Positions 34,730-43,054 of a DNA stretch of 64,000 bases are shown piece after piece. Origin of the DNA: Paenibacillus auburnensis (GTDB taxonomy: Bacteria > Bacillota > Bacilli > Paenibacillales > Paenibacillaceae); NCBI RefSeq assembly GCF_927798115.1, contig NZ_CAKMMG010000010.1, positions 124,001-188,000 on the forward strand. Reading direction: 5' to 3'. Each line of letters starts with the position of its first letter. Position 1 is the first letter of the stretch. The position numbers were made by a program, and so were the translations under genes. Under the pieces are notes generated by a model, which searched no databases, was not told the DNA's origin, and saw nothing but the letters and a program-made list of their open reading frames with translations.

Positions 34730-35745
34730 TAGTATTCAAGATGCTCCTTCTCGTGAACCCGTTTATGGAAGATGAAATAACTCCAAATCTGATAGCCGAG
34801 CACGAACGGCAGCAGTGACAGCGCCACAATGGTCATAACCTTCAGTGAGTAATGTCCGGATGCAGCATTCGTAATCGTCAAGTTGAACGCCGAATCAATC
34901 GAGCTGATCATAACCCGCGGGAACAATCCGACGAAGACCGAAAGCACCGACAGAGCCATTACCGCTCCCGTCATGCCGAAAGCCCATCCGTCTTTCTTAA
35001 TGCTCATGAAATAACCGGACAGTACATAAGCGGCAATCCCCAGAATTACCAGCACCAGCAGCAGGGCTCCGCGTTGTTCAAATACATCTGTCATGAAGTA
35101 AGTCATGATTACAAAAGCAAGGAGCAATGCAGCCAGCGGAATCAGCAGCTTCTGGGCCAGCTTGCGTGCCCGTACCTGCAGATCGCCAACCGTGCGCAGC
35201 GTAGTGAACATAAGCCCGTGGACCAGGCAGAGCATGACTACCGTGAGTCCGGCTACTACTGTATAACCATTAACGATATCGAAGAATCCGGCATACATCT
35301 GCATATCCCCGTCAATCGGCAGCCCTTTGATGAAGCTGGCGAATACAACGGCAAGCAGGAAAGGCGGCAGGAAGCTGCCGAAGAAAATGCAGGCGTCCCA
35401 GGTTCTTTTCCAGGCCAGCGAATCGCGTTTGCCTCTGAATTCAAAGGCAACACCGCGGGCAATCAGCGCCAGCAGGGCGAAGACGAACGGAATATAGAAT
35501 CCGCTGAACAGCGTGGCATACCAGTTCGGGAAGGCGGCGAACATCGCCCCTGCCCCTGTCAGCAGCCATACCTCGTTGGCATCCCAGAAAGGTCCGATCG
35601 AATTGATCAACACCCGGCGCTCCGTATCATTCTTGGCCAGGATCTGTGTTTCCATTCCTACGCCGAAGTCAAAGCCTTCCAGAAAGAAGAATCCGATAAA
35701 TAAGACCGCAATCAGTACAAACCATAATTCATTAAGAGAAAGCAT
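34729..35745 (-). CDS. cydB: Cytochrome bd ubiquinol/menaquinol oxidase subunit II
   Basis: 338-aa membrane subunit with nine predicted helices. N-terminal LNELWFVLIAVLFIGFFFLE, then FDFGVGM is the family signature; RRVLINSIGPFWDANEVWLL follows. It stabilises the haem-bearing CydA subunit and the quinol oxidase complex. The ATG after CAAGGAGGGAACAACGC overlaps the cydA end by 14 bp. Confidence 0.95.
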   Translation of the reverse strand: MLSLNELWFVLIAVLFIGFFFLEGFDFGVGMETQILAKNDTERRVLINSIGPFWDANEVWLLTGAGAMFAAFPNWYATLFSGFYIPFVFALLALIARGVAFEFRGKRDSLAWKRTWDACIFFGSFLPPFLLAVVFASFIKGLPIDGDMQMYAGFFDIVNGYTVVAGLTVVMLCLVHGLMFTTLRTVGDLQVRARKLAQKLLIPLAALLLAFVIMTYFMTDVFEQRGALLLVLVILGIAAYVLSGYFMSIKKDGWAFGMTGAVMALSVLSVFVGLFPRVMISSIDSAFNLTITNAASGHYSLKVMTIVALSLLPFVLGYQIWSYFIFHKRVHEKEHLEY

Positions 35746-37138
35746 GCGTTGTTCCCTCCTTGCTATACGGATCATGTGATTCACCGTGATCGTGATCCAT
35801 GTGATAAGGGCCTTTTTTGATGACTTTGACAAACAAACCGATCATAACAATACCCAATATTGCATAAATAGCGTTAAAAGTAATTACCGAGAACAGGATC
35901 GAACCCGCTGAAACGTTAGGTGATACACTGTCTTCTGTCGTCATTAGGCCAAATACGGTCCAAGGCTGACGTCCGATTTCTGTCATAATCCAGCCTGCAG
36001 TATTAGCGATTGGCGGAAGCAGGAGCCCCCAGAACATGAACCGCATAAACCAGGTATTCGGACGTTCCATCTTTTTACGCCACATCAGATACATCGCATA
36101 CAGGCCAAGTACGACCATGAGCGAGCCTGCAACAACCATGATCCGGAAGCTCCAGAACGTTGTGCGCACAGGCGGGATATAATTCCCGGGACCATACTGT
36201 TGTTCATATTCAGCCTGCAGGGTATTCATCCCTTTGACGCTGCCTGAGAATTCACTGTAGGAGAGGAAACTCAGCAGGTAAGGAATTTTGATTTCCCCGG
36301 AATTCACTTTATTTACAGGATCGATAAAAGCAGTGACCGTCCATGCCCCCGGGTCTCCACTGTCTTCCCAGAGTCCTTCAGAAGCAGCCATTTTCATTGG
36401 CTGTGTTTTCACCAGGTACTGTGCCTGAGCATGTCCAGCAACGGCTACACCCACCGAAGAGACGATACCGACAATCGCCGCAATTTCGAACGATCTTCTG
36501 AAGAAAGCCACATCCTGCTTCTTCAGCATTTTATATGCACTGATACCGGTCACCAGGAACGCGCCCGTTGCATAGGCGGCGAGCAGGGTATGCGGTAATT
36601 CAACCAGTAATTGTCCATTTGTAATCAGCGCCAGGAAATCATTCATCTCAGCCCGGCCGTTATTCATTGCAAAGCCGACAGGGTGCTGCATGAAAGAGTT
36701 CGCTGTGAGAATCCAGAACGCCGACAGTGTAGTTCCCAGAGCCACCATCCAGATTGCCAGCAGATGAATCTTCTTGGAAACCTTGTCCCAGCCAAAAATC
36801 CATAATCCGATAAATGTAGATTCCAGGAAGAAGGCCAGCAGCGCTTCAATCGCCAGCGGTGCTCCGAACACATCACCGACAAAGCGTGAATAGTCCGACC
36901 AGTTCATTCCGAACTGGAACTCCTGCAGAATTCCTGTTACTACACCCACTGCGAAGTTAATCAGGAAAAGCTTCCCCCAGAACTGCGCCATTCTTTTGTA
37001 CTCTTCATTGCCTTTTCTGACGTACATCGTTTCCATAATCGCAATCAGCAGTGCCAGACCAATCGACACCGGTACAAAGAAATAATGAAAGATCGTCGTC
37101 GACGCAAATTGTATACGCGACAGCATTACTGTATCCAT
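35732..37138 (-). CDS. cydA: Cytochrome bd oxidase subunit I
   Basis: 468-aa haem subunit. The start MDTVMLSRIQFASTTIFHYF places His18, the b595 ligand. GVVTGILQEFQFGMNWSDYS and the Glu in FFLESTFIGLWIFGWD line the proton/haem path, and WKKM-type (WRKKMERPNTWF) loops are normal. The Q-loop is short, as in Bacillus. It oxidises menaquinol and reduces oxygen at high affinity. The ATG follows AAGGGGAGAAAT. Upstream are two redox-type palindromes around a TATAAT promoter. Confidence 0.95.
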   Translation of the reverse strand: MDTVMLSRIQFASTTIFHYFFVPVSIGLALLIAIMETMYVRKGNEEYKRMAQFWGKLFLINFAVGVVTGILQEFQFGMNWSDYSRFVGDVFGAPLAIEALLAFFLESTFIGLWIFGWDKVSKKIHLLAIWMVALGTTLSAFWILTANSFMQHPVGFAMNNGRAEMNDFLALITNGQLLVELPHTLLAAYATGAFLVTGISAYKMLKKQDVAFFRRSFEIAAIVGIVSSVGVAVAGHAQAQYLVKTQPMKMAASEGLWEDSGDPGAWTVTAFIDPVNKVNSGEIKIPYLLSFLSYSEFSGSVKGMNTLQAEYEQQYGPGNYIPPVRTTFWSFRIMVVAGSLMVVLGLYAMYLMWRKKMERPNTWFMRFMFWGLLLPPIANTAGWIMTEIGRQPWTVFGLMTTEDSVSPNVSAGSILFSVITFNAIYAILGIVMIGLFVKVIKKGPYHMDHDHGESHDPYSKEGTTHAFS

Positions 37139-37200
37139 ATTTCTCCCCTTCCTTCTCCCCATTCATTACATCTATTCTGTCAAAAATTTAAGCATCACAG

Positions 37201-37269
37201 TGTGACAATAATCACATTATACACCTCGTTTGGCGCTCAAATTCAATAAATTTGTGACAAATATCACAA
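37201..37269 (-). promoter_or_regulatory. cydA promoter with two Rex/Fnr-like palindromes
   Basis: On the minus strand a perfect TATAAT -10 sits at 37216-37221; the -35 is poor. Palindrome 1, TGTGA-N6-TCACA (37201-37216), overlaps the expected start point near 37209. Palindrome 2, TTGTGA-N6-TCACAA (37252-37269), is centred about 51 bp upstream. Both fit TGTGA-N6-TCACA (Fnr/Crp type) and the outer bases of Rex sites. In Bacillus, cyd genes are controlled by Rex. Confidence 0.65.
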
Positions 37270-37286
37270 TATTGCACCCAGAAAGC

Positions 37287-37314
37287 AAAAAAAATAAGAC
37301 GGTTTCACCGTCTT
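37287..37314 (-). terminator. Terminator of the YdjO-like gene
   Basis: AAGACGGT and ACCGTCTT stem with a TTC loop, followed on the minus strand by ATTTTTTTT. Confidence 0.85.
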
Positions 37315-37361
37315 GGATTTGTTCATCGTTCTATATTAAGCTTGACTCATAAAGGCATTGG

Positions 37362-37592
37362 TCAGGTAATGGAAATACCCTTCTTCAATGATTTTAGATC
37401 GCCGTTGGAATTAAGCAGTTGCGGCAGCATCTTCATACTGCGGACCATTGGGGCATGACAGAGACGGCAAGAAGGCGCATGTTCAAATGCGAAATTGTCC
37501 CTCATCCATCCATTGCAACCATCATTGGTACAGGCCCAAATTGCGGTATTTTCTTCCGGTACTTCCTCCATAGGCTTCTTCCGGTAGTTCAT
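37362..37592 (-). CDS. YdjO-like cold-inducible zinc-ribbon protein
   Basis: 76 aa with two Cys pairs: WACTNDGCNGWMRDNF (Cys-x4-Cys) and CRLCHAPMV (Cys-x2-Cys), followed by RSMKMLPQLLN. This matches the YdjO family, reported as cold-inducible in Bacillus. A zinc ribbon is inferred. The ATG follows GAAGGGAGGAACGGCA. A cold-shock gene lies upstream on the same strand with its own terminators, which fits a shared stress context. Confidence 0.8.
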   Translation of the reverse strand: MNYRKKPMEEVPEENTAIWACTNDGCNGWMRDNFAFEHAPSCRLCHAPMVRSMKMLPQLLNSNGDLKSLKKGISIT

Positions 37593-37635
37593 TGCCGTTC
37601 CTCCCTTCCTTTATGTCACATGCCTGAGAAACAAG

Positions 37636-37658
37636 TAAAAAAGCATCTAACGATGCTC
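37636..37658 (-). terminator. Short terminator between csp and ydjO-like genes
   Basis: AGCATC and GATGCT stem, followed on the minus strand by TTTTTTAC. It backs up the csp terminator. Confidence 0.55.
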
Positions 37659-37747
37659 TTACAGGGTGCTGACAAATCCTTCGTTAGCGTTATTCTTCTG
37701 CTAAGATCAGGCTGTATTTGCGATGGTGAAGTTCGGTCTGATCTTTA

Positions 37748-37785
37748 TAAAAAAAGACCGTCCCAACTTACAAAAGCGGGGACGG
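37748..37785 (-). terminator. Terminator of the cold-shock gene
   Basis: ACCGTCCC and GGGACGGT stem, followed on the minus strand by CTTTTTTTATAAAG. Confidence 0.85.
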
Positions 37786-37796
37786 TGCTTCTATTA

Positions 37797-37997
37797 TTAC
37801 AGTTTTACAACGTTTTCGGCTTGTGGTCCACGGTTGCCTTGAACAACGTTGAATTCAACGCGTTGGCCTTCGTCCAAAGTTTTGAATCCTTCGCCAGTGA
37901 TAGCGGAGAAGTGTACGAATACGTCGCTTCCGCCTTCAACTTCGATGAATCCGAATCCTTTTTCTGCGTTGAACCATTTAACTGTACCTGTTTGCAT
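37797..37997 (-). CDS. Cold-shock protein (CspA/CspB family)
   Basis: 66-aa single-stranded nucleic acid chaperone. RNP-1 KGFGFIEVEG and RNP-2 DVFVHFSAI are intact, with aromatic residues for stacking. The ATG follows TGGAGGTAACACAC. A long untranslated region with a strong hairpin precedes it, as in cold-shock mRNAs. Confidence 0.97.
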   Translation of the reverse strand: MQTGTVKWFNAEKGFGFIEVEGGSDVFVHFSAITGEGFKTLDEGQRVEFNVVQGNRGPQAENVVKL

Positions 37998-38054
37998 GTG
38001 TGTTACCTCCACAAATTTAAATTAATATGTTCTTTTTATCTTCAAACAAAGAAA

Positions 38055-38112
38055 AAATTCACACATTGAAAAAGGTTGTTATTCCAAATGACAGCCCTTT
38101 TCAATGTGAAAA
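38055..38112 (-). ncRNA. Structured 5' leader of the cold-shock mRNA
   Basis: TTCACATTGAAAAGG and its near-complement (CCTTTTTCAATGTGTGAA, one bulge) form a stem of about 15 bp around 20 nt containing AATGACA. It lies 60-115 bases before the start codon, where csp leaders fold differently at low temperature. A role in cold-induced translation is inferred. In the rest, to 38383, there is no gene; a weak hairpin (CGGCTTGGCCG, then T-rich) may end the htrA message. Confidence 0.45.
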
Positions 38113-38383
38113 TTAGGTATCAAATGTATGATTATTCTCATGTTACCACACCCGCGGAACAAAGGCAAGCTGGACTATCCGAAATTCTCCGTTTTTTCCC
38201 TTATAAGGAGTACTTACCAATGTAAGGGCTGCCAGTCTACATATAAAGGAAAATTCCGCCTTGTATTATCCATTACCCAGTTTAATTTAGGCTGAAACGG
38301 TGCCGCCCCAAAAAATTATTAGGACGGCCAAGCCGCTTCCTTTATCATGACTGCCTCTTCATTATATGCAGCTAATCCGGCTT

Positions 38384-39634
38384 TTATTCCTCCGGTTTCT
38401 CAAGAAGTTTCACCGTAACCTGATTTACTTCACCATTGCGGTAATAAGTGATTTTCAGCTCGTCACCGATCTTGGTCTGCTCATACAGATATTTACGCAG
38501 CGAAAGAGTCGATGTAATCGGCTGATCATTAAACTTCGTAATCACGTCGTTGAACTGAAGGCCTGCAGCCTGTGCCGGTCCCACCGCATCGAGTACGACT
38601 ACGCCGTCTTTTACAGATGTCGGAAGATTCAATTCCTTAACCTGATCCTCCGCAAGCGGTACATAGGGGTTATTAAGATCTACCGAATAGACGCCCAAGT
38701 AAGAACGGGATATTTTGCCGTTAGCCGCCAGCTCATCAGCCGTCTCCATCACATGGTTAGCCGGAATGGCAAATCCGAGTCCTTCTACGCCGGTATCGGA
38801 GATTTTCATCGTATTGATCCCGATTACCTTCCCGTCCAGATCAACAAGAGCGCCGCCGCTATTGCCTTCGTTAATCGCTGCATCCGTCTGGATTACTTCC
38901 TGCTCCCAGTCATAGACACCGTCCTGATTCAGCGATACCGGAATCGTCCGCTCCGTGTAGCTCACAATGCCCGAGGTCAGGGTGTCCCCAAGACCAAGCG
39001 GATTGCCAATCGCAATGACCGTCTCGCCAAGCCGCAGCTTGGAGGAATCACCGATCTGGGCTACGGTCGTAATACCCTCGGCATCCATCGACAGCACAGC
39101 AATATCCGTTACCTTGTCCGCTCCGACCAGAGTAGCTTTGTGAGTCACACCGTCTACCGTTACTACTTCCAGCTTGCCCGTACCCTCAATAACATGATTA
39201 TTCGTAATGATAAAGGCCTTATCATCGTCTTTCTTATAGATAACTCCCGAACCGAGTGCAGACTCATCGAGAATATTGAGTTCCTTATTATCTTCCTTAT
39301 GGTTAATGATGCTCACAACCGCAGGACGTACCAGTGCCGCAGCCTGAATAATCCGGTCATACGGATCTCCGCTGCTTGCGGTTACCTTCTGGCCCACATC
39401 CAGTGTCTGGGCTCTGCTCTCTTCAGTCAGCTGACCAGTAACAAGACTGAATAATAAAACCGCAACAACCGCACTGACTACAGAGCTGATAACGGATACC
39501 TGCCACGTTGCCAGGCTCCGCCGGGTTTTGTGCACCGTCCATTTCCGGCTGGTGAACACCTTGGAATTCTCCTGCTCTCTACTTTTGCGGCGTGACACTT
39601 TGGTTGAATAGAAATCATCATCGAACAATCCCAC
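38384..39634 (-). CDS. htrA: HtrA/DegP-like membrane-anchored serine protease
   Basis: 416 aa: cytoplasmic N-terminus, one membrane helix (VSVISSVVSAVVAVLLFSLV, ~45-66), trypsin-like domain and one C-terminal PDZ (~300-405). The catalytic triad in this numbering is His147 (ITNNHVIEG), Asp177 (VTDIAVL) and Ser259 (NEGNSGGALVD). The GTG is chosen because GAGGGGAGA lies about ten bases ahead; an ATG 11 codons earlier has no ribosome site. As in Bacillus (yycK/htrC) it sits beside the walRK block. It degrades misfolded exported proteins. Confidence 0.93.
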   Translation of the reverse strand: MGLFDDDFYSTKVSRRKSREQENSKVFTSRKWTVHKTRRSLATWQVSVISSVVSAVVAVLLFSLVTGQLTEESRAQTLDVGQKVTASSGDPYDRIIQAAALVRPAVVSIINHKEDNKELNILDESALGSGVIYKKDDDKAFIITNNHVIEGTGKLEVVTVDGVTHKATLVGADKVTDIAVLSMDAEGITTVAQIGDSSKLRLGETVIAIGNPLGLGDTLTSGIVSYTERTIPVSLNQDGVYDWEQEVIQTDAAINEGNSGGALVDLDGKVIGINTMKISDTGVEGLGFAIPANHVMETADELAANGKISRSYLGVYSVDLNNPYVPLAEDQVKELNLPTSVKDGVVVLDAVGPAQAAGLQFNDVITKFNDQPITSTLSLRKYLYEQTKIGDELKITYYRNGEVNQVTVKLLEKPEE

Positions 39635-40012
39635 CGGTACATCTCTCCCCTCTATTGCTAACTGCATTCAAGACCTGAACGCCAAGCAACCACGCCCGAG
39701 CTTATTGCTGTATCTCTTAGACTCCAGGAAGTGCTAAAAGGTTTCACTTTATTCATTCACCACAATAGTGTGAGTTGTAAGCGCAAGGGGTCTTTTGATT
39801 CTTGCAACATATCAGAATAATAAGCAAGTCTCAGGAATATTTTGCAACTTAAAAGACTACAATAATAGAAGTGCTGCTCACGACAAACGCTTAATCCGTT
39901 CAATATAATTGTATCACACGCCGGGGCGCCGCCCACGATTTTTCTGCTGCAAAATCCATGCAAATTTTTAACAGGTAAACCGTTAGTTACAGCCGAAAAG
40001 GAGGAAAATCAC
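39635..40012. other. Intergenic region between htrA and a small plus-strand gene
   Basis: No gene seen. It must carry divergent promoters; a TATAAT-like hexamer near 39911 in plus orientation could serve the 68-aa gene, but no good -35 is visible. Confidence 0.4.
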
Positions 40013-40219
40013 ATGGAATCTTTTTCCACTAGTATGGACCTTGTACAATTTATAGGCAAACTTGGTGATCTAAAGGACGAACACTATCATCTGATTCTTG
40101 TCCAGAGCGCCCTGATTGAACTGCTGATCGATAAGGGAGTTTTCTCACGCCAGGAGCTGGATCATAAAATAACGGAAGTAGACCGGCTTATGACTGGCTC
40201 ACCTTATCCCATGGCGTAG
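40013..40219 (+). CDS. Small acidic protein, unrecognised
   Basis: 68 aa, mostly helical, soluble: MESFSTSMDLVQFIGKLGDL then ALIELLIDKGVFSRQELDHK. The last part loosely resembles short helical tails of nitrile-hydratase-like proteins, too weak to name. It has a strong ribosome site (AAAGGAGGAAAATCAC). Its 3' end overlaps the convergent walJ gene by 32 bp, so the two messages are antisense there. Confidence 0.65.
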   Translation: MESFSTSMDLVQFIGKLGDLKDEHYHLILVQSALIELLIDKGVFSRQELDHKITEVDRLMTGSPYPMA

Positions 40220-40994
40220 GCTGGTCGTAATAGGTATCGCATAATTTGAACTCACTATCTTTGTAAAAACATCCCCGATCCTCCATTGCTCCGCGAACCG
40301 ACATTTTGGCCAGGTCCATCATATTATGATCCCGGCTTAGGTGTGCCAGATAGGTCCGTTTGGTCCGTCCGGTAAGAATCTCGCTAAGTGCTGCTCCGGC
40401 TGCCTCATTCGAGAGATGGCCCATATCGCCAAGAATCCGCCGCTTCGTGTTCCACGGGTAACGCCCCATTCTCAGCATCTCGATATCATGATTGGCTTCC
40501 AGCACAAGAACATCCGCGCCTTCAAGCGCCACCCTTACTTTATCGCTCACATAGCCAAGATCTGTCGCTACGCACAGCTTTTCTTTACCGTCATAAAAGT
40601 TATAGCCTACCGGTTCAGCGGCATCATGAGAGATCGCAAAGGATTCTACCCTCAGGCTGCCGAAGTCTCGGAACCCTCCGGTCTCCATAATAATCCGGTT
40701 ATGCTCGGGAATCGTGCCAATCCCTTTCTCTATCGCCCCCCAGGTATTGGTGTTGGCGTAGATCGGAAGATCATATTTGCGCGCCATGGCCCCAAGTCCC
40801 TTAATGTGGTCGGAATGCTCATGTGTAACCAGAATGCCGTCTATATCCTTACCTGTCAGCTCGCGCATAGCCAGCAGCTCATCGATCCGCTTGGCACTGA
40901 GGCCAGCGTCAATCATCAGCGTTGTTTCCCCGTTTCGCACTACTGTCACATTACCGGTAGAACCGCTGGACAGCACTGTAAATGAAATTCCCAT
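40188..40994 (-). CDS. walJ: MBL-fold metallohydrolase WalJ (YycJ)
   Basis: 268-aa beta-lactamase-fold protein: SSGSTGNVTVV start, THEHSDHIKGLGAMARK zinc motif, AISHDAAEPVGYNF and VLEANHDIEMLRMG. WalJ is reported to act in DNA mismatch/exonuclease processing and to be co-transcribed with walRK. The ATG follows GAGCAGGAGAG, 14 bp after walI. Last gene of the wal operon. Confidence 0.93.
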   Translation of the reverse strand: MGISFTVLSSGSTGNVTVVRNGETTLMIDAGLSAKRIDELLAMRELTGKDIDGILVTHEHSDHIKGLGAMARKYDLPIYANTNTWGAIEKGIGTIPEHNRIIMETGGFRDFGSLRVESFAISHDAAEPVGYNFYDGKEKLCVATDLGYVSDKVRVALEGADVLVLEANHDIEMLRMGRYPWNTKRRILGDMGHLSNEAAGAALSEILTGRTKRTYLAHLSRDHNMMDLAKMSVRGAMEDRGCFYKDSEFKLCDTYYDQPTPWDKVSQS

Positions 40995-41008
40995 CTCTCC
41001 TGCTCCTT

Positions 41009-41755
41009 CTACTCTGTTGTCTTCGGACTGATAATGTCCGCACTTATGGCATCCACGTAATAAGCGTTGCCGTTCTCCAGCATAAACCGCCACATGGGCG
41101 AAGCCACCTGACTTTCGGAGTTGAACAATTCCCCGTAATAGCCGAGTTCAATCTCCTTCACTACCGAGTCTGCCGGAAAATACTTTTCAATCAGACTGCT
41201 GAGTGCCTGTGACGCCGGAAGCACCTTCTGCACATCCTTGACCTCGCTGCTGCTGGCGCCAATCTCAATCTTCGGCCACCGGTAGGCTACGATCTTCTGA
41301 TTGTTGTTAATCAGCTCCAGCCTGACCTGGAATAAGGAGTATTTGTTATCCACCAGCGGATGAAGCACGAACTTGCCGACCTCACTCTCCTGGGCATCAA
41401 AACGGTAAGTGGCGATATCCGTAATCTGCCCCTGAAGCTCATTGCTGAGTTCTGTGAACGAGGAATACATCAGTCCGCTGTCAATCGGCTCCTTCAGCGG
41501 AACCGGCGGATCATTCTGCTCTTCTCCGGAGTAAATGTAAGTGATATCTGGCAGCTGGGGAGTAGCCGCCGGAATCGGGCACAGCACACGAATCCCTTTC
41601 TGCTCCATAACCGCCTGCGTTTCTGCTGAGAGGGAAGTAAAGTCCAGGTTGGCACTGGCCTGATCCCGCAAATCCATCCACAGCTGATAACACAGCAGCA
41701 GATTCAGTACCAGAAAAGCGTATATCAGCACGTTTTTGGCTTTTCCCCAGTCCAT
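41009..41755 (-). CDS. walI: WalI (YycI), negative modulator of WalK
   Basis: 248 aa: start MDWGKAKNVLIYAFLVLNLL, one membrane helix, and an extracellular mixed domain (residues ~40-245) typical of YycI. It forms a complex with WalH and the kinase transmembrane region. The ATG follows GAGGAGGGAAAGT, 21 bp after walH. Confidence 0.9.
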   Translation of the reverse strand: MDWGKAKNVLIYAFLVLNLLLCYQLWMDLRDQASANLDFTSLSAETQAVMEQKGIRVLCPIPAATPQLPDITYIYSGEEQNDPPVPLKEPIDSGLMYSSFTELSNELQGQITDIATYRFDAQESEVGKFVLHPLVDNKYSLFQVRLELINNNQKIVAYRWPKIEIGASSSEVKDVQKVLPASQALSSLIEKYFPADSVVKEIELGYYGELFNSESQVASPMWRFMLENGNAYYVDAISADIISPKTTE

Positions 41756-41776
41756 ACTTTCCCTCCTCAATAAACT

Positions 41777-43054
41777 CTAATTCAATGTGAGCACACTTCC
41801 GTCCTCGAGTGTCACCCGCCAGACCGGCACCAGCCGCAGCGTTTCCCTTTGCTCTACAGGGATATAGGCCGGAATCAGATCCTTCACAGGCGAGCTTGAG
41901 CCGATCCGTGCCAGCTTTGTCTTGAGTTCTTCTCCTCCGGGGAGCTCCACAAGCGTTTTTACAGCCTGGTCTTCCTCCGTATACATCAGCGAACGCTCAT
42001 AGGACGATACGGTTCCCTGCTGCAGCTCCAAATTGATGACGCCATACTGCAGCTGCGGTTTGCTCAGGATCGGATAGGAGCCGTAATACTGCTGAAAAGA
42101 GACTTTACGTTCCTGCTTGTCCTCCTCCGTCGACGCCAGGCGGTAAGTTCCGTTCCATCCCCCGTGCTGATTAACAAAGTCGACCGCTTCCAGCGCATCC
42201 TTTGCAGGCGTACTGTCTCCGGCAGGCAGCGCCGCAGGATCACTATAACTCATCCAGTTCTGCTCCTGGTCAACCTGAAGGCTGCGCTTGCTGTCCGTAT
42301 AGATTTTGGAGCCGTCCTTCTCCGGAATATACCTGGTACTCCCTGCATCGAAGAACAGGTTGCTCTGCATTTGTTCTATGGTATACATCCCCGATGGCAG
42401 CTCAGCCTCAACCAGAGGAAGCTTCTGCTCAGGCACATAATAATCTCCATTCACTGCCGTATAAGGCAACCAGTTCGTCCCGAAATCGACATGCTGCTGC
42501 ACGTCCTGGACGGTGAGATCGGCTTTAGCCGCTTCATAAACGATGTCACCCCTGGTGCTGAAAAAGACGGCATGTGCCTTCGAGTCATTTTTCACATTGT
42601 AAATCCAAATCCGGTCAATGCTCTCCCCCTCAAACAGCGAATCAGGAGACAGCTGCATGACCCGCTGCAGCAGCGTCACTGGGATGCCCGCACCGAAGGA
42701 GAGCTCAATGCCGGGGTTCTCCTTCCGGATCTGATCCCAGTTGAAATCCTGCACCGGGCGCCGCTGGAAGCTCTCAAAGCCGCGTCCTTTGAGGCGTCCC
42801 AGAATCAGATCATAAAAAGTAGAGTCAGGGTAGAACAAGGTATGCTTGTCCCCGCCCATATGAATAATCATTCTATCCGGATAGAGCAGATTCTCAACCT
42901 TTTCTTCCGGGCCCATATTGTCTGTCTTTACATACAGGTTCTCTGACAATACCGCTGAATCACTGCCTGGAAGCCGGTATATCAGATAATAGCTTTCTAC
43001 CAGACTGCCAGCTACCAATAAAGCTAGGACCCAGGTTTTTATTCTTTCTTTCAT
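41777..43054 (-). CDS. walH: WalH (YycH), negative modulator of WalK
   Basis: 425 aa: single N-terminal membrane helix (WVLALLVAGSLVESYYLIYR) and a large extracellular part. Features: RMIIHMGGDKHTLFY, LRLVPVWRVTLEDGSVL at the C-terminus. The start overlaps the walK stop by 4 nt (ATGA). Its partner walI follows. Confidence 0.9.
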   Translation of the reverse strand: MKERIKTWVLALLVAGSLVESYYLIYRLPGSDSAVLSENLYVKTDNMGPEEKVENLLYPDRMIIHMGGDKHTLFYPDSTFYDLILGRLKGRGFESFQRRPVQDFNWDQIRKENPGIELSFGAGIPVTLLQRVMQLSPDSLFEGESIDRIWIYNVKNDSKAHAVFFSTRGDIVYEAAKADLTVQDVQQHVDFGTNWLPYTAVNGDYYVPEQKLPLVEAELPSGMYTIEQMQSNLFFDAGSTRYIPEKDGSKIYTDSKRSLQVDQEQNWMSYSDPAALPAGDSTPAKDALEAVDFVNQHGGWNGTYRLASTEEDKQERKVSFQQYYGSYPILSKPQLQYGVINLELQQGTVSSYERSLMYTEEDQAVKTLVELPGGEELKTKLARIGSSSPVKDLIPAYIPVEQRETLRLVPVWRVTLEDGSVLTLN

